Positions 1 to 9,231 are shown, counted from the stretch's first letter. The stretch: 64,000 nucleotides of DNA from Pseudomonas sp. MYb60 (GCF_002979555.1 NZ_PCOZ01000005.1:248001-312000); one strand, 5' to 3'. Numbers and translations: made by a program. The notes: generated by a model from the sequence alone, not told the origin.

Positions 1-36
1 TGACCTATGGCCACCTAACAATAAGAGCGCTGCGAA

Positions 37-972
37 ATGAATCTGAGCAAGGTCGACCTCAACCTGTTTATCGTCTTTGACGCGATTTACACCGAAGCCA
101 ACCTGACCCGCGCGGGGCAGATTGTCGGCATCACCCAACCGGCGGTGTCCAACGCCCTGGCACGTCTGCGGGAAACCTTCAATGACCCGCTGTTCGTGCG
201 TACCGCCCAAGGCATGGTGCCCACGCCGATGGCGCAGAACATCATCGGCCCGGTGCGCAATGCGCTGTCGCTGCTGCGGGTGTCGGTGCAGGAAAGCCGC
301 ATCTTCAACCCGCAGCAGGCGGCCAAGACTTACCGCATCAGCATGACCGACCTCACCGAGGCGGTGATTTTGCCGCCGCTGTTCCAGCGCCTGCGTCGCC
401 TGGCGCCGACGGTGGTGATCGAGAGTTTCCTGTCCAAGCGCCGCGAAACCACCAAGGAACTGGCCGCCGGGCGCCTCGACTTTGCCGTGGACGCTCCACT
501 CAACACCGACCCGCAGGTGCGTCACGTCAAGCTGATGGAGGACCGCTATGTGTGTGCCATGCGCAAGGGCCATCCGCTGGCGGGCAAGGACAAGCTGAGC
601 CTGGATGATTACCTGGGGCTGACCCACATTCATATCTCCAGCCGCCGCAATGGACTGGGCCATGTGGACCTGGCGCTCGGCAAAATGGGCCTGCAACGCA
701 AGATCGCCCTGCGCTCTCAGCATTACCTGATGGCTTCCCAGGTATTGCAGCAGACCGACATGGTCATGACCGTGCCCGAGCGTTTTGCCCGTCGCCATGA
801 ACTGCACTGGTTCAACCTCCCGGTGAACGACGTGCCGGCGGTGGAAACCCACCTGTACTGGCACGAAAGCACCGACCAGGACCCGGCGAACCGCTGGATG
901 CGTGAGCAGATGATCGAGTTGTGCCAACAAGTGACGGCCCATGAGAAAAAGCTCGACGGCAAGCAGGCTTGA
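37..972 (+). CDS. LysR-family transcriptional regulator
   Basis: Encodes 311 aa. The N-terminus has a LysR winged helix-turn-helix at about residues 5-65 (DLNLFIVFDAIYTEANLTRA, then ITQPAVSNALARLR). A type-2 periplasmic-binding-like effector domain follows at about 95-300. The pattern resembles the NodD/DntR-type LysR branch. The ATG at 37 has only a weak purine-rich stretch before it. It reads toward liuR but is separated from it by a LiuR palindrome, so it is probably not part of the liu unit. Its target lies outside the window or is unknown. Family assignment is sure; function is not. Confidence 0.9.
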   Translation: MNLSKVDLNLFIVFDAIYTEANLTRAGQIVGITQPAVSNALARLRETFNDPLFVRTAQGMVPTPMAQNIIGPVRNALSLLRVSVQESRIFNPQQAAKTYRISMTDLTEAVILPPLFQRLRRLAPTVVIESFLSKRRETTKELAAGRLDFAVDAPLNTDPQVRHVKLMEDRYVCAMRKGHPLAGKDKLSLDDYLGLTHIHISSRRNGLGHVDLALGKMGLQRKIALRSQHYLMASQVLQQTDMVMTVPERFARRHELHWFNLPVNDVPAVETHLYWHESTDQDPANRWMREQMIELCQQVTAHEKKLDGKQA

Positions 973-1007
973 CCTGTGGCGAATGAGCTTGCTGTGGTGA
1001 GCGGGCC

Positions 1008-1023
1008 TTGACGTATACGTCAA
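1008..1023. promoter_or_regulatory. LiuR operator upstream of liuR-liuE
   Basis: The 16-bp perfect palindrome TTGACGTATACGTCAA lies about 40 bp before the liuR ATG. It matches the form of the two palindromes before liuA (ACGTnnACGT core). MerR-type LiuR proteins bind such sites, so autoregulation of liuR-liuE is inferred. Confidence 0.8.
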
Positions 1024-1064
1024 CCTGACATTAGCTTAGCGCCAAGACTTTCTTGAGCGCCGCC

Positions 1065-1457
1065 ATGAGCATCACCTACAGCATCTCCGACCTCGCCCGC
1101 GAGCTCGACATCACCACCCGCGCCATTCGCTTCTACGAAGAACAAGGCCTGCTGGCCCCGGAACGCCGGGGCCAGGAGCGCATCTACTCGGCACGCGACA
1201 AAGTCACTCTCAAGCTGATCCTGCGGGGTAAGCGCATCGGCTTTTCCCTGGCCGAATGCCGCGAGCTGATCGAACTTTACGACCCCACCAGCGGCAATCA
1301 CATCCAACTCAACAGCATGCTGGCCAAGATCACCGAGCGCCGTGAGCAACTGGAACAACAGTTGCTGGATATCGAACACATGAAACTGGAACTGGACACC
1401 GCTGAAGAGCGTTGCACCCAGGCCCTGGCCCATACCCTGCGCCAGGTTGACCACTGA
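1065..1457 (+). CDS. liuR: MerR-family regulator LiuR (leucine/isovalerate utilisation)
   Basis: Encodes 130 aa from the ATG at 1065; an in-frame TTG at 1053 is a less likely start. A MerR helix-turn-helix occupies residues 5-30 (SDLARELDITTRAIRFYEEQ), followed by the wing and a C-terminal coiled coil (about 85-120) rich in E, Q and L for dimerisation. MerR proteins next to isovaleryl-CoA and methylcrotonyl-CoA genes are LiuR, which controls branched-chain acyl-CoA degradation. Matching palindromes stand before this gene and before liuA. liuE starts 16 bp after the stop, so the two genes are probably co-transcribed. Confidence 0.93.
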   Translation: MSITYSISDLARELDITTRAIRFYEEQGLLAPERRGQERIYSARDKVTLKLILRGKRIGFSLAECRELIELYDPTSGNHIQLNSMLAKITERREQLEQQLLDIEHMKLELDTAEERCTQALAHTLRQVDH

Positions 1458-1473
1458 CCCGAAGGTAGCTGCC

Positions 1474-2373
1474 ATGTCCCTCCCCTCACACGTTCGCCTG
1501 GTAGAAGTCGGCCCGCGCGACGGTTTGCAGAACGAAGCCCAGCCCATCAGCGTGGCGGACAAGGTCCAACTGGTAGACGCCCTGAGTGCGGCGGGCTTGA
1601 GCTACATCGAAGTCGGCAGTTTTGTCTCGCCCAAGTGGGTGCCGCAGATGGCCGGCTCGGCCGACGTGTTCGCGCAAATCCAGCGCAAGCCAGGCGTGAC
1701 CTATGGCGCACTGGCGCCCAACCTGCGCGGTTTTGAAGATGCGCTGGCGGCGGGCGTCAAGGAGGTGGCGGTGTTTGCGGCCGCGTCCGAGGCGTTTTCG
1801 CAACGCAATATCAATTGCTCCATCAGCGAAAGCCTGGAGCGTTTTGCGCCGATCATGGCTGCCGCCAGCCAGCATGGCGTCAGCGTGCGCGGCTATGTGT
1901 CCTGCGTGCTGGGGTGCCCATACGAAGGCGCAATTGCGCCAGAACAAGTGGCAGCGGTGGCGCGGGAGTTGTTTGCCATGGGCTGCTACGAAGTGTCCCT
2001 GGGCGACACCATCGGCACCGGGACAGCCGGCGCCACTCGCCGCCTGTTCGAGGTGGTCGGTGCACAGGTGCCACGGGACAAGCTGGCCGGGCATTTCCAT
2101 GACACCTATGGGCAGGCCATCGCCAACGTCTACGCCAGCCTGCTGGAAGGTATCAACGTGTTCGACAGCTCTATCGCAGGCCTCGGCGGTTGCCCGTATG
2201 CCAAGGGCGCCAGCGGTAACGTCGCCACCGAGGACGTGGTGTACCTGCTCGATGGCCTGGGCATTGAAACGGGTATCGACCTGCAAGCGTTGATTACTGC
2301 GGGCCAGCAAATCAGCACCGTATTGGGACGACCGACCGGTTCGCGGGTGGCCAGGGCGCGTAACGCCGGTTGA
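1474..2373 (+). CDS. liuE: Hydroxymethylglutaryl-CoA lyase (LiuE)
   Basis: Encodes 299 aa from the ATG at 1474; a TTG at 1447 inside the end of liuR would give a longer frame without family support. HMG-CoA lyase splits 3-hydroxy-3-methylglutaryl-CoA into acetoacetate and acetyl-CoA, the last step of leucine degradation. It is a TIM barrel with the N-terminal metal/catalytic motif VEVGPRDGLQNE (residues 10-21) and the signature GLGGCPYAKGASGN with the catalytic-loop Cys at about 240. In some pseudomonads liuE closes the liuABCDE operon. Here it follows liuR and is separated from liuA by crcY. Confidence 0.95.
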   Translation: MSLPSHVRLVEVGPRDGLQNEAQPISVADKVQLVDALSAAGLSYIEVGSFVSPKWVPQMAGSADVFAQIQRKPGVTYGALAPNLRGFEDALAAGVKEVAVFAAASEAFSQRNINCSISESLERFAPIMAAASQHGVSVRGYVSCVLGCPYEGAIAPEQVAAVARELFAMGCYEVSLGDTIGTGTAGATRRLFEVVGAQVPRDKLAGHFHDTYGQAIANVYASLLEGINVFDSSIAGLGGCPYAKGASGNVATEDVVYLLDGLGIETGIDLQALITAGQQISTVLGRPTGSRVARARNAG

Positions 2374-2393
2374 GTAACCTGGCCGTGACAATG

Positions 2394-2423
2394 TGTTACC
2401 GCCCCCCTGCACATCGAGTAACA
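2394..2423. promoter_or_regulatory. Inverted repeat, candidate CbrB enhancer site for crcY
   Basis: TGTTAC-N18-GTAACA is an inverted repeat about 80-110 bp before the sigma-54 promoter of crcY. That is a normal place for an enhancer-binding protein. CbrB is the known activator of Crc-decoy RNAs; assigning this repeat to CbrB is inference. Confidence 0.5.
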
Positions 2424-2504
2424 CGGGAACATATTTTGTCTTAATTGCCGTAGGGCATTTCCTTCAAAAAATTCAAGTCATTGATTTTAAATGAATTTTA
2501 AAAG

Positions 2505-2523
2505 TTGGCACGGCTCCTGCTAT
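2505..2523 (+). promoter_or_regulatory. Sigma-54 (RpoN) promoter of crcY
   Basis: TTGGCACG-GCTC-CTGCT has GG and GC in the -24/-12 spacing of the RpoN consensus TGGCACG-N4-TTGC. The transcript should start near 2531-2533. Confidence 0.8.
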
Positions 2524-2531
2524 CTCTATTG

Positions 2532-2905
2532 CATAACAAGAATAAAAAGCGCCAAACCTAATAAAAATAAGACGAAACGACTCTGATATAACAAAAACAA
2601 CACGGCAGAGACGCAGCTAACAGATTTTTTTGGAGAAGATGTGCTTCGCAGGGAACGGCAATGCCGAAACCCGCGACCAGTAGAGAAGAATAAAACTACC
2701 TTCAGGTAGCTACCCACTGGTTGGATCGTTCGCGAAGAAGCAGATCAGCGCTCAAAAAAATACGTTTGCTCTTGACCCCGAATGGGGGTCGCCAAAACAG
2801 CGGTAAAGGGTAACGGTTGCCAAAAACAACAACAGACCGCCCCTCAATAATAAAAAAAGAGCACGCAACGACAAATTAAAGGGGACCTTCGGGTCCCCTT
2901 TGTGC
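2532..2905 (+). ncRNA. crcY: CrcY small RNA (Hfq/Crc decoy)
   Basis: A roughly 370-nt AT-rich non-coding stretch follows a sigma-54 promoter and ends in a strong hairpin terminator. It carries at least six A-rich CA-type motifs of the AAnAAnAA form: near 2535-2550, 2560-2573, 2587-2602, 2684-2696, 2820-2833 and 2846-2858. CrcZ/CrcX/CrcY RNAs use such motifs to bind the Hfq-Crc complex and relieve catabolite repression. As I remember it, crcY of P. putida also lies downstream of the HMG-CoA lyase gene, which supports CrcY over CrcZ or CrcX. The 5' end is inferred from promoter spacing. A minus-strand frame inside it has no credible start signal. Confidence 0.85.
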
Positions 2906-2910
2906 TTTCT
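2878..2910 (+). terminator. Rho-independent terminator of crcY
   Basis: A 10-bp stem (AAAGGGGACC with GGTCCCCTTT) around a TTCG tetraloop is followed by a short T-rich tail. Confidence 0.85.
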
Positions 2911-2955
2911 GGCGTTTGGCCAATTCAGTCCTATGCCCCTCGATTCACCGCCTGG

Positions 2956-3015
2956 TTGACGTAAACGTAAACTACGATTGACAGGCTCGTATCGCCAGGT
3001 TTACGTTAACGTAAA
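2956..3015. promoter_or_regulatory. Two LiuR operators before liuABCD
   Basis: TTGACGTAAACGTAAA (2956-2971) and the perfect palindrome TTTACGTTAACGTAAA (3000-3015) sit 29 bp apart in the liuA promoter region. Both share the ACGTnnACGT core of the site before liuR. Confidence 0.82.
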
Positions 3016-3044
3016 GGTGAGCGCCCTGCCCCGGCCCGCACCCC

Positions 3045-3054
3045 ACAAAAACAA
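3045..3054 (+). promoter_or_regulatory. Candidate Hfq/Crc (CA) motif in the liuA leader
   Basis: The A-rich stretch ACAAAAACAA, about 25 nt before the liuA ATG, resembles the AAnAAnAA targets through which Hfq/Crc represses translation of catabolic genes. Proximity to crcY makes this attractive, but binding is inferred. Confidence 0.45.
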
Positions 3055-3077
3055 CGTTCAACTAAAGGTGCCTGTCC

Positions 3078-4241
3078 ATGAGTTACCCGTCCCTGAACTT
3101 CGCGCTCGGCGAAACCATCGACATGCTGCGCGACCAGGTGCAGTCTTTTGTCGCCAAGGAAATCGCACCCCGCGCGGCGCAAATCGACAGTGACAATCTG
3201 TTCCCCGCCGACCTGTGGCGCAAGTTCGGTGACATGGGCCTGCTCGGCATCACCGTCGCCGAAGAATACGGCGGCGCCGGCCTGGGTTACCTCGCGCATG
3301 TGGTCGCCATGGAAGAAATCAGCCGGGGGTCGGCCTCGGTAGCGTTGTCCTACGGCGCCCACTCCAACCTGTGCGTGAACCAGATCAACCGCAACGGCAG
3401 CCACGAGCAGAAACTCAAGTACCTGCCCAAGCTCATCAGCGGCGAACACGTCGGCGCCCTCGCCATGAGTGAGCCGAACGCTGGCTCCGACGTGGTCTCG
3501 ATGAAACTGCGTGCCGACAAACGCGGCGATCACTATGTGCTCAACGGCAGCAAGACCTGGATCACCAACGGCCCCGACGCCTCTACCTACGTGATCTACG
3601 CCAAGACCGACCTGGAAAAGGGCCCTCACGGCATTACAGCGTTTATCGTCGAGCGTGACTGGAAAGGCTTCAGCCGCAGCAGCAAGTTCGACAAGCTCGG
3701 CATGCGGGGCTCCAACACGTGCGAACTGTTTTTCGATGACGTCGAGGTACCCGAAGAAAACATCCTCGGTGTGCTCAACGGCGGCGTCAAAGTACTGATG
3801 AGCGGGCTGGACTACGAGCGCGTCGTGCTGTCCGGCGGCCCTACCGGGATCATGCAGGCGTGCATGGACTTGATCGTGCCCTACATCCACGACCGCAAGC
3901 AGTTCGGCCAGAGCATTGGCGAATTCCAGTTGATCCAGGGCAAGGTCGCCGACATGTACACCCAGCTCAACGCCAGCCGCGCTTATCTCTACGCGGTGGC
4001 CCAGGCCTGCGAGCGCGGCGAAACCACGCGCAAGGACGCCGCCGGCGTGATCCTCTACAGCGCCGAACGCGCTACGCAAATGGCCCTCGACGCGATCCAG
4101 ATCCTGGGCGGCAACGGCTACATCAACGAATTCCCGGCCGGGCGCCTGCTGCGTGACGCCAAGCTGTACGAAATCGGCGCCGGTACCAGTGAGATCCGCC
4201 GCATGCTGATCGGTCGCGAACTGTTCAACGAAACTCGCTGA
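3078..4241 (+). CDS. liuA: Isovaleryl-CoA dehydrogenase (LiuA)
   Basis: Encodes 387 aa, the usual acyl-CoA dehydrogenase length. It oxidises isovaleryl-CoA to 3-methylcrotonyl-CoA, passing electrons to ETF through FAD. Visible features are the family signature [16 protein letters not shown] (about 132-147), WITNGPDA in the FAD-binding region, and [10 protein letters not shown] with Glu247 at the position of the catalytic base in isovaleryl-CoA dehydrogenases. The C-terminus has the [10 protein letters not shown] motif. It is the first gene of liuABCD, with liuB 11 bp downstream. Two LiuR palindromes and a candidate Hfq/Crc motif precede it. Confidence 0.95.
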   Translation: MSYPSLNFALGETIDMLRDQVQSFVAKEIAPRAAQIDSDNLFPADLWRKFGDMGLLGITVAEEYGGAGLGYLAHVVAMEEISRGSASVALSYGAHSNLCVNQINRNGSHEQKLKYLPKLISGEHVGALAMSEPNAGSDVVSMKLRADKRGDHYVLNGSKTWITNGPDASTYVIYAKTDLEKGPHGITAFIVERDWKGFSRSSKFDKLGMRGSNTCELFFDDVEVPEENILGVLNGGVKVLMSGLDYERVVLSGGPTGIMQACMDLIVPYIHDRKQFGQSIGEFQLIQGKVADMYTQLNASRAYLYAVAQACERGETTRKDAAGVILYSAERATQMALDAIQILGGNGYINEFPAGRLLRDAKLYEIGAGTSEIRRMLIGRELFNETR

Positions 4242-4252
4242 GGGAGCACATC

Positions 4253-5860
4253 ATGGCGACCCTGCACACCCAACTCAACCCGCGTTCGGCGCAATTCACC
4301 GCCAACAGTGCGGCCATGCGCCAACAGGTCGACGCCCTGCACACCCTGCTCGCCCATGTGCAGCAAGGCGGCGGCGCAAAAGCCCAGGAGCGGCACACCT
4401 CGCGGGGCAAATTGCTGCCGCGCGAACGCATCAACCACCTGCTCGATCCGGGCTCGCCGTTCCTGGAGCTGAGCCAGCTGGCCGCCTATCAGGTGTACGG
4501 CGAAGACGTGCCGGCGGCTGGCGTGATCGCCGGCATCGGCCGCGTGGAAGGCATCGAATGCATGATCGTCGCCAACGATGCGACGGTAAAAGGCGGCTCC
4601 TATTACCCACTCACGGTGAAAAAACACCTGCGCGCCCAGGCCATCGCCGAGCAGAATCGTCTGCCGTGCATCTACCTGGTGGACTCCGGCGGCGCCAACC
4701 TGCCGCGTCAGGATGAAGTGTTCCCCGACCGTGAGCACTTCGGGCGGATCTTCTTCAACCAGGCCAACATGAGCGCCCAGGGCATCCCGCAGATTGCCGT
4801 GGTGATGGGCTCGTGCACGGCCGGCGGCGCCTACGTACCGGCGATGGCGGACGAAGCGATCATGGTGCGCCAGCAAGCCACGATCTTCCTCGCGGGGCCA
4901 CCGTTGGTGAAGGCGGCAACGGGTGAAGTGGTCAGTGCCGAAGACCTCGGCGGGGCAGACGTACACTGCAAGATTTCCGGCGTGGCCGACCACTATGCCG
5001 ACAGTGACGAACACGCGCTGGCCCTGGCCCGACGCAGCGTGGCTAACCTCAACTGGCGCAAGCAGGGCCACTTGGTGCAGCGCACAGCGGTGGCTCCGAT
5101 GTACGACGCTGACGAGTTGTACGGCGTCATCCCGGCCGATGCCAAGCAGCCGTTCGATGTGCGCGAAGTGATTGCGCGCCTGGTGGACGCTTCGCTGTTC
5201 GATGAGTTCAAGGCGTTGTTTGGCACCACGCTGGTCTGCGGTTTTGCACATTTGCACGGCTACCCGATTGCGATCCTCGCCAATAACGGGATTCTGTTCG
5301 CCGAGGCTGCGCAAAAAGGTGCGCACTTTATCGAGCTTGCCTGTCAGCGCGGGATTCCCCTGCTGTTCCTGCAGAACATCACCGGCTTCATGGTCGGCCA
5401 GAAATACGAAGCCGGCGGTATCGCCAAGCATGGCGCCAAGCTGGTGACAGCGGTGGCCTGCGCCAAGGTGCCGAAATTCACCGTGATCATCGGCGGCAGT
5501 TTTGGAGCCGGCAACTACGGCATGTGCGGCCGCGCCTACGACCCGCGCTTTTTGTGGATGTGGCCGAATGCGCGCATCGGTGTGATGGGCGCCGAGCAGG
5601 CTGCCGGGGTGCTGGTGCAGGTCAAGCGCGAGCAGGCTGAGCGGGCCGGCACCGACTTCAGCACCGAGGAAGAAATGGCGATCAAGCAGCCGATCCTCGA
5701 TCAGTACGAGACCCAGGGCCACCCTTACTACTCCAGTGCGCGGCTGTGGGACGACGGCGTCATCGACCCGTTGCAGACCCGTGACGTGCTGGCACTGGCC
5801 CTGTCCGCCTCGCTGAACGCCCCTATCGAGCCGAGCCGCTTCGGCGTGTTCCGGATGTAA
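4253..5860 (+). CDS. liuB: Methylcrotonyl-CoA carboxylase, carboxyltransferase (beta) subunit LiuB
   Basis: Encodes 535 aa. The carboxyltransferase half of 3-methylcrotonyl-CoA carboxylase moves CO2 from biotin to 3-methylcrotonyl-CoA, giving 3-methylglutaconyl-CoA. Both crotonase-fold domains are present. The N-terminal one has [15 protein letters not shown]; the C-terminal one has [20 protein letters not shown] and [12 protein letters not shown], the oxyanion-hole motifs of this family. Its partner is LiuD, encoded two genes downstream. liuC begins 15 bp after the stop. Confidence 0.95.
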   Translation: MATLHTQLNPRSAQFTANSAAMRQQVDALHTLLAHVQQGGGAKAQERHTSRGKLLPRERINHLLDPGSPFLELSQLAAYQVYGEDVPAAGVIAGIGRVEGIECMIVANDATVKGGSYYPLTVKKHLRAQAIAEQNRLPCIYLVDSGGANLPRQDEVFPDREHFGRIFFNQANMSAQGIPQIAVVMGSCTAGGAYVPAMADEAIMVRQQATIFLAGPPLVKAATGEVVSAEDLGGADVHCKISGVADHYADSDEHALALARRSVANLNWRKQGHLVQRTAVAPMYDADELYGVIPADAKQPFDVREVIARLVDASLFDEFKALFGTTLVCGFAHLHGYPIAILANNGILFAEAAQKGAHFIELACQRGIPLLFLQNITGFMVGQKYEAGGIAKHGAKLVTAVACAKVPKFTVIIGGSFGAGNYGMCGRAYDPRFLWMWPNARIGVMGAEQAAGVLVQVKREQAERAGTDFSTEEEMAIKQPILDQYETQGHPYYSSARLWDDGVIDPLQTRDVLALALSASLNAPIEPSRFGVFRM

Positions 5861-5875
5861 ATGGAGCTGAACCCC

Positions 5876-6682
5876 ATGACCGATTTCAACACCCTCGAAC
5901 TGATCACCGACAGCCGTGGCTTTGCCACCCTGTGGCTCAGCCGTGAAGCCAAGCACAACGCATTCAACGCCGAAATGATCCGCGAACTGATCATCGCCCT
6001 CGACCAGGTGCAAGGTGATCCATCCCTGCGCTTTCTGCTGTTGCGCGGGCGCGGCAAGCACTTTAGCGCCGGGGCCGACCTGGCCTGGATGCAGCAGTCC
6101 GCAGAGCTGGACTACCACACCAACCTCGACGATGCCCGCGAACTGGCGGAGTTGATGTACAACCTCGCCAAGCTGAAAATCCCCACCCTGGCAGTGGTGC
6201 AAGGTGCAGCTTACGGTGGCGCGCTGGGCTTGATCAGTTGCTGCGACATGGCAATTGGTGCGGACGATGCGCAATTCTGTCTCTCGGAAGTGCGCATCGG
6301 CCTGGCCCCGGCGGTGATCAGCCCCTTCGTCGTGCAGGCCATCGGTGAACGCGCGGCGCGGCGTTACGCCCTCACAGCCGAGCGTTTTGGCGGCCAGCGT
6401 GCGCGGGAGATGGGTTTGTTGGCGGAAAGTTATCCAGTTGCAGACCTGGACCTGCACGTCGAATTGTGGGTTGCCAACCTGTTGCAAAACAGCCCGGCGG
6501 CAATGCGCGCCAGCAAGGATCTGCTGCGTGAAGTCGGCAACGGTGCCCTCACCCCGGCGTTGCGTCGCTACTGCGAAAATGCCATCGCGCGGATTCGCGT
6601 GAGCCCAGAGGGCCAGGAAGGCTTGCGGGCGTTCCTGCAAAAACGCTCGCCCAGTTGGCAATCCCAGGAGCCGCGCTCATGA
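5876..6682 (+). CDS. liuC: 3-Methylglutaconyl-CoA hydratase (LiuC)
   Basis: Encodes 268 aa. The ATG at 5876 is chosen because GGAG lies 9 bp before it; an ATG at 5861, abutting the liuB stop, would give five extra residues and lacks a spaced ribosome site. It is a crotonase-family hydratase that turns 3-methylglutaconyl-CoA into HMG-CoA. Crotonase motifs include the oxyanion segment HFSAGADLAWM (about 61-71) and GAAYGGALGLISCCDMAIG. The stop overlaps the liuD start as ATGA, implying translational coupling. Confidence 0.93.
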   Translation: MTDFNTLELITDSRGFATLWLSREAKHNAFNAEMIRELIIALDQVQGDPSLRFLLLRGRGKHFSAGADLAWMQQSAELDYHTNLDDARELAELMYNLAKLKIPTLAVVQGAAYGGALGLISCCDMAIGADDAQFCLSEVRIGLAPAVISPFVVQAIGERAARRYALTAERFGGQRAREMGLLAESYPVADLDLHVELWVANLLQNSPAAMRASKDLLREVGNGALTPALRRYCENAIARIRVSPEGQEGLRAFLQKRSPSWQSQEPRS

Positions 6683-8604
6683 GCACACTGACCACCCTGC
6701 TGGTGGCCAATCGCGGCGAGATTGCCTGCCGGGTAATGCGCACCGCCAAGGCCATGGGCCTGACCACCGTCGCCGTACACAGCGCCGTCGACCGCGATGC
6801 GCGGCACAGTCGCGCGGCGGATATCCGTGTCGACCTGGGCGGCAGCAAGGCGGCCGACAGCTACCTGCAAATCGACAAACTCATCGCTGCCGCGCAGGCC
6901 AGCGGCGCCCAGGCAATTCATCCGGGTTACGGCTTCTTGTCGGAAAATGCCGGTTTCGCCCGCGCGATCGAAGCCGCGGGGCTGATCTTCCTCGGTCCGC
7001 CTGCCTCGGCCATTGACGCCATGGGCAGCAAATCCGCGGCCAAGGCGCTGATGGAGACGGCTGGCGTACCGCTGGTGCCGGGGTATCACGGCGAAGCCCA
7101 GGACCTGGACACCTTCCGTGACGCCTGCGCGCGTATCGGTTATCCGGTATTGCTCAAGGCCACCGCGGGTGGCGGCGGCAAGGGCATGAAGGTGGTCGAG
7201 GACGTCAGCCAATTGGCCGAAGCACTGGCTTCGGCGCAGCGTGAGGCGCTGTCGTCATTCGGCAATGGGCAGATGCTGGTGGAGAAATACCTGCTCAAGC
7301 CGCGCCATGTGGAAATTCAGGTCTTTGCCGATCAGCACGGGCATTGCCTGTACCTCAATGAGCGGGATTGTTCGATCCAGCGCCGCCACCAGAAAGTCGT
7401 CGAGGAAGCCCCCGCGCCCGGCTTGAGTGTCGAACAACGCCAGGCCATGGGTGAAGCCGCCGTGCGCGCAGCCCAGGCCATTGGCTATGTCGGTGCAGGT
7501 ACGGTGGAATTTCTGCTGGACGCCCGGGGTGATTTTTTCTTCATGGAGATGAACACGCGCCTGCAGGTTGAGCACCCGGTGACGGAGGCGATTACCGGGC
7601 TCGACCTGGTGGCCTGGCAGATCCGGGTTGCCCAGGGCGAAGCGTTGCCGATCACCCAGGCGCAGGTGCCATTGAACGGCCATGCAATTGAAGTGCGACT
7701 GTATGCCGAGGACCCGGCGAACGAATTCCTGCCGGCCACCGGTCATCTAACGCTGTATCGCGAATCGGCACCGGGGCCTGGACGCCGCGTGGACAGCGGG
7801 GTTGAACAGGGCGATCGCGTATCACCCTTCTACGACCCGATGCTGGGCAAGCTGATCGCCTGGGGCGAGGACCGTGAACAGGCACGCCTGCGTTTGCTGA
7901 GCATGCTTGAAGCGTTCGCTGTCGGCGGGCTCAAGACCAACCTGGGCTTTTTGCGCCGCATCATCGGCCATCCGGCGTTTGCGGCGGCTGAATTGGATAC
8001 CGGCTTCATCCCCCGATACCAGGACCAACTGCTACCGTCGCCCGAGCCGTTGAGTGACGAATTCTGGCAAGCGGCCGGGGCAGCGTTTATCCAAAGCTTG
8101 CCGAAGAACGACGGCCCCTGGGCGGATACCCGTGGGTTCCGAGCCGGCTTGCCCGCCGAGGTTTCGCTGCACCTGACCTGCAACGGGCAGCATCGGTTGG
8201 TGAACGTGGCGACCGATGCGCCGCGGTTGCACGGCGAACACCTGTTGATCGAACATCAGGGCGTGCGGCGCAGCCACCTGGCAGTACGCGATGGCACCCA
8301 CGTTCATCTGCGCTGGGATGGCGAGATGCACGACGTGAGTCTGTTCGACCCCATTGCGGCGGTTGAAGCCAACCACGCCCACCAAGGCGGCCTCACGGCA
8401 CCGATGAATGGCAGCATCGTCAGGGTGCTGGTGGAACCGGGCCAGCACGTTGAAGCCGGCACCCAATTGGTGGTGCTGGAGGCGATGAAGATGGAACACA
8501 ACATCCGCGCGCCGCATGCCGGGGTGGTCAAGGCACTGTTCTGCCAGGAAGGCGAAATGGTTGCAGAAGGTTGCGCGCTGGTGGAACTGGAAGCCGTCGA
8601 CTAG
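6679..8604 (+). CDS. liuD: Methylcrotonyl-CoA carboxylase, biotin-carrying (alpha) subunit LiuD
   Basis: Encodes 641 aa from the ATG at 6679, which overlaps the liuC stop; CAGGAG lies 8 bp upstream. The order is an N-terminal biotin carboxylase domain (LVANRGEIACRV at the start), an ATP-grasp fold with the glycine loop ATAGGGGKGMK (about 156-166), MEMNTRLQVEHPVTE, a linker/BT domain, and a C-terminal biotinyl domain. In the last, EAMKMEH places the biotinylated Lys at about 604. It pairs with LiuB in leucine catabolism. It ends tail to tail, with a 4-bp overlap, against the next gene. Confidence 0.95.
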   Translation: MSTLTTLLVANRGEIACRVMRTAKAMGLTTVAVHSAVDRDARHSRAADIRVDLGGSKAADSYLQIDKLIAAAQASGAQAIHPGYGFLSENAGFARAIEAAGLIFLGPPASAIDAMGSKSAAKALMETAGVPLVPGYHGEAQDLDTFRDACARIGYPVLLKATAGGGGKGMKVVEDVSQLAEALASAQREALSSFGNGQMLVEKYLLKPRHVEIQVFADQHGHCLYLNERDCSIQRRHQKVVEEAPAPGLSVEQRQAMGEAAVRAAQAIGYVGAGTVEFLLDARGDFFFMEMNTRLQVEHPVTEAITGLDLVAWQIRVAQGEALPITQAQVPLNGHAIEVRLYAEDPANEFLPATGHLTLYRESAPGPGRRVDSGVEQGDRVSPFYDPMLGKLIAWGEDREQARLRLLSMLEAFAVGGLKTNLGFLRRIIGHPAFAAAELDTGFIPRYQDQLLPSPEPLSDEFWQAAGAAFIQSLPKNDGPWADTRGFRAGLPAEVSLHLTCNGQHRLVNVATDAPRLHGEHLLIEHQGVRRSHLAVRDGTHVHLRWDGEMHDVSLFDPIAAVEANHAHQGGLTAPMNGSIVRVLVEPGQHVEAGTQLVVLEAMKMEHNIRAPHAGVVKALFCQEGEMVAEGCALVELEAVD

Positions 8605-9221
8605 AACGTCGCCATGGCCTGCACGACCACACCCAGAATGCGGCACGCGTCGGTGAACAGCCGCTTCGGGTAAGTGGGGTTGAGCGGCACCAGGTAAAGC
8701 TGGCCGCTCTCCTCACTCAGCTGACGAAACGTGGGCTGCGAGCTGTCAGCCCATTGGCCGACTACAAGCCTGCCGGGTTCTGCGCTGATGGCCGGGTCGA
8801 CCAGAATCATCATGCCGGCGCTGATGCTCCGGCCGCTGAGTGCCGTCATGGCGTCGCCGGCGACCGGCAGCCAGAAAGCGTCGCCACGGGCGTGGTAATC
8901 CGTGACGTAGCTCGCCCGTGCCTCGCGGACCTCACACATGCCGTTCCAATCCAGGACCGGGTAGCGAAAATACGCAACGTGGCGCGTCAACGGCGCTGAC
9001 TCATCCACCGCCTGGCGCTCGCGGATCTCCAGGGCAACCTCCAGGTCACCCAGTCCCAGCGCCTGCAACAGGCGATTCATGTCGGTGACGCTGGGTTCAC
9101 GCCGTTTGTTCAGCCAGTGACCTACGCCCCCTTGAGACATACCCAGGCGCTCGGCCAGCTCACTCTGCGTGACGTTGCCGAGGGCCATACGGGCTTTGAC
9201 CAACGCGATCCATTTATCCAT
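8601..9221 (-). CDS. PrtR/LexA-like HTH repressor with degenerate S24 domain
   Basis: Encodes 206 aa from MDKWIALVKARM; an in-frame ATG upstream at 9335 runs through the operator region and is rejected. The N-terminus has an XRE helix-turn-helix (TQSELAERLGMSQGGVGHWL), very like the pyocin repressor PrtR. The C-terminus has the S24 peptidase fold. The nucleophile Ser of the usual GDSM is Ala124 (VAGDAM), and the usual catalytic Lys of TFK is Arg166 (TFRQL). RecA-triggered self-cleavage is therefore unlikely. Repeated operators lie in the divergent spacer. It probably controls itself and the small gene opposite. Confidence 0.85.
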   Translation of the reverse strand: MDKWIALVKARMALGNVTQSELAERLGMSQGGVGHWLNKRREPSVTDMNRLLQALGLGDLEVALEIRERQAVDESAPLTRHVAYFRYPVLDWNGMCEVREARASYVTDYHARGDAFWLPVAGDAMTALSGRSISAGMMILVDPAISAEPGRLVVGQWADSSQPTFRQLSEESGQLYLVPLNPTYPKRLFTDACRILGVVVQAMATF

Positions 9222-9231
9222 GGGCCCTGAC

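Noticed and set aside
2526..2717. 63-codon minus-strand ORF inside crcY
   Set aside because: No ribosome site; its low-GC, hydrophobic look follows from reading the complement of A-rich CA motifs.
4118..6661. 847-codon open frame antisense to liuABC
   Set aside because: It mirrors codon use of the liu genes at high GC, has no domain pattern or ribosome site, and liuABC are certain.
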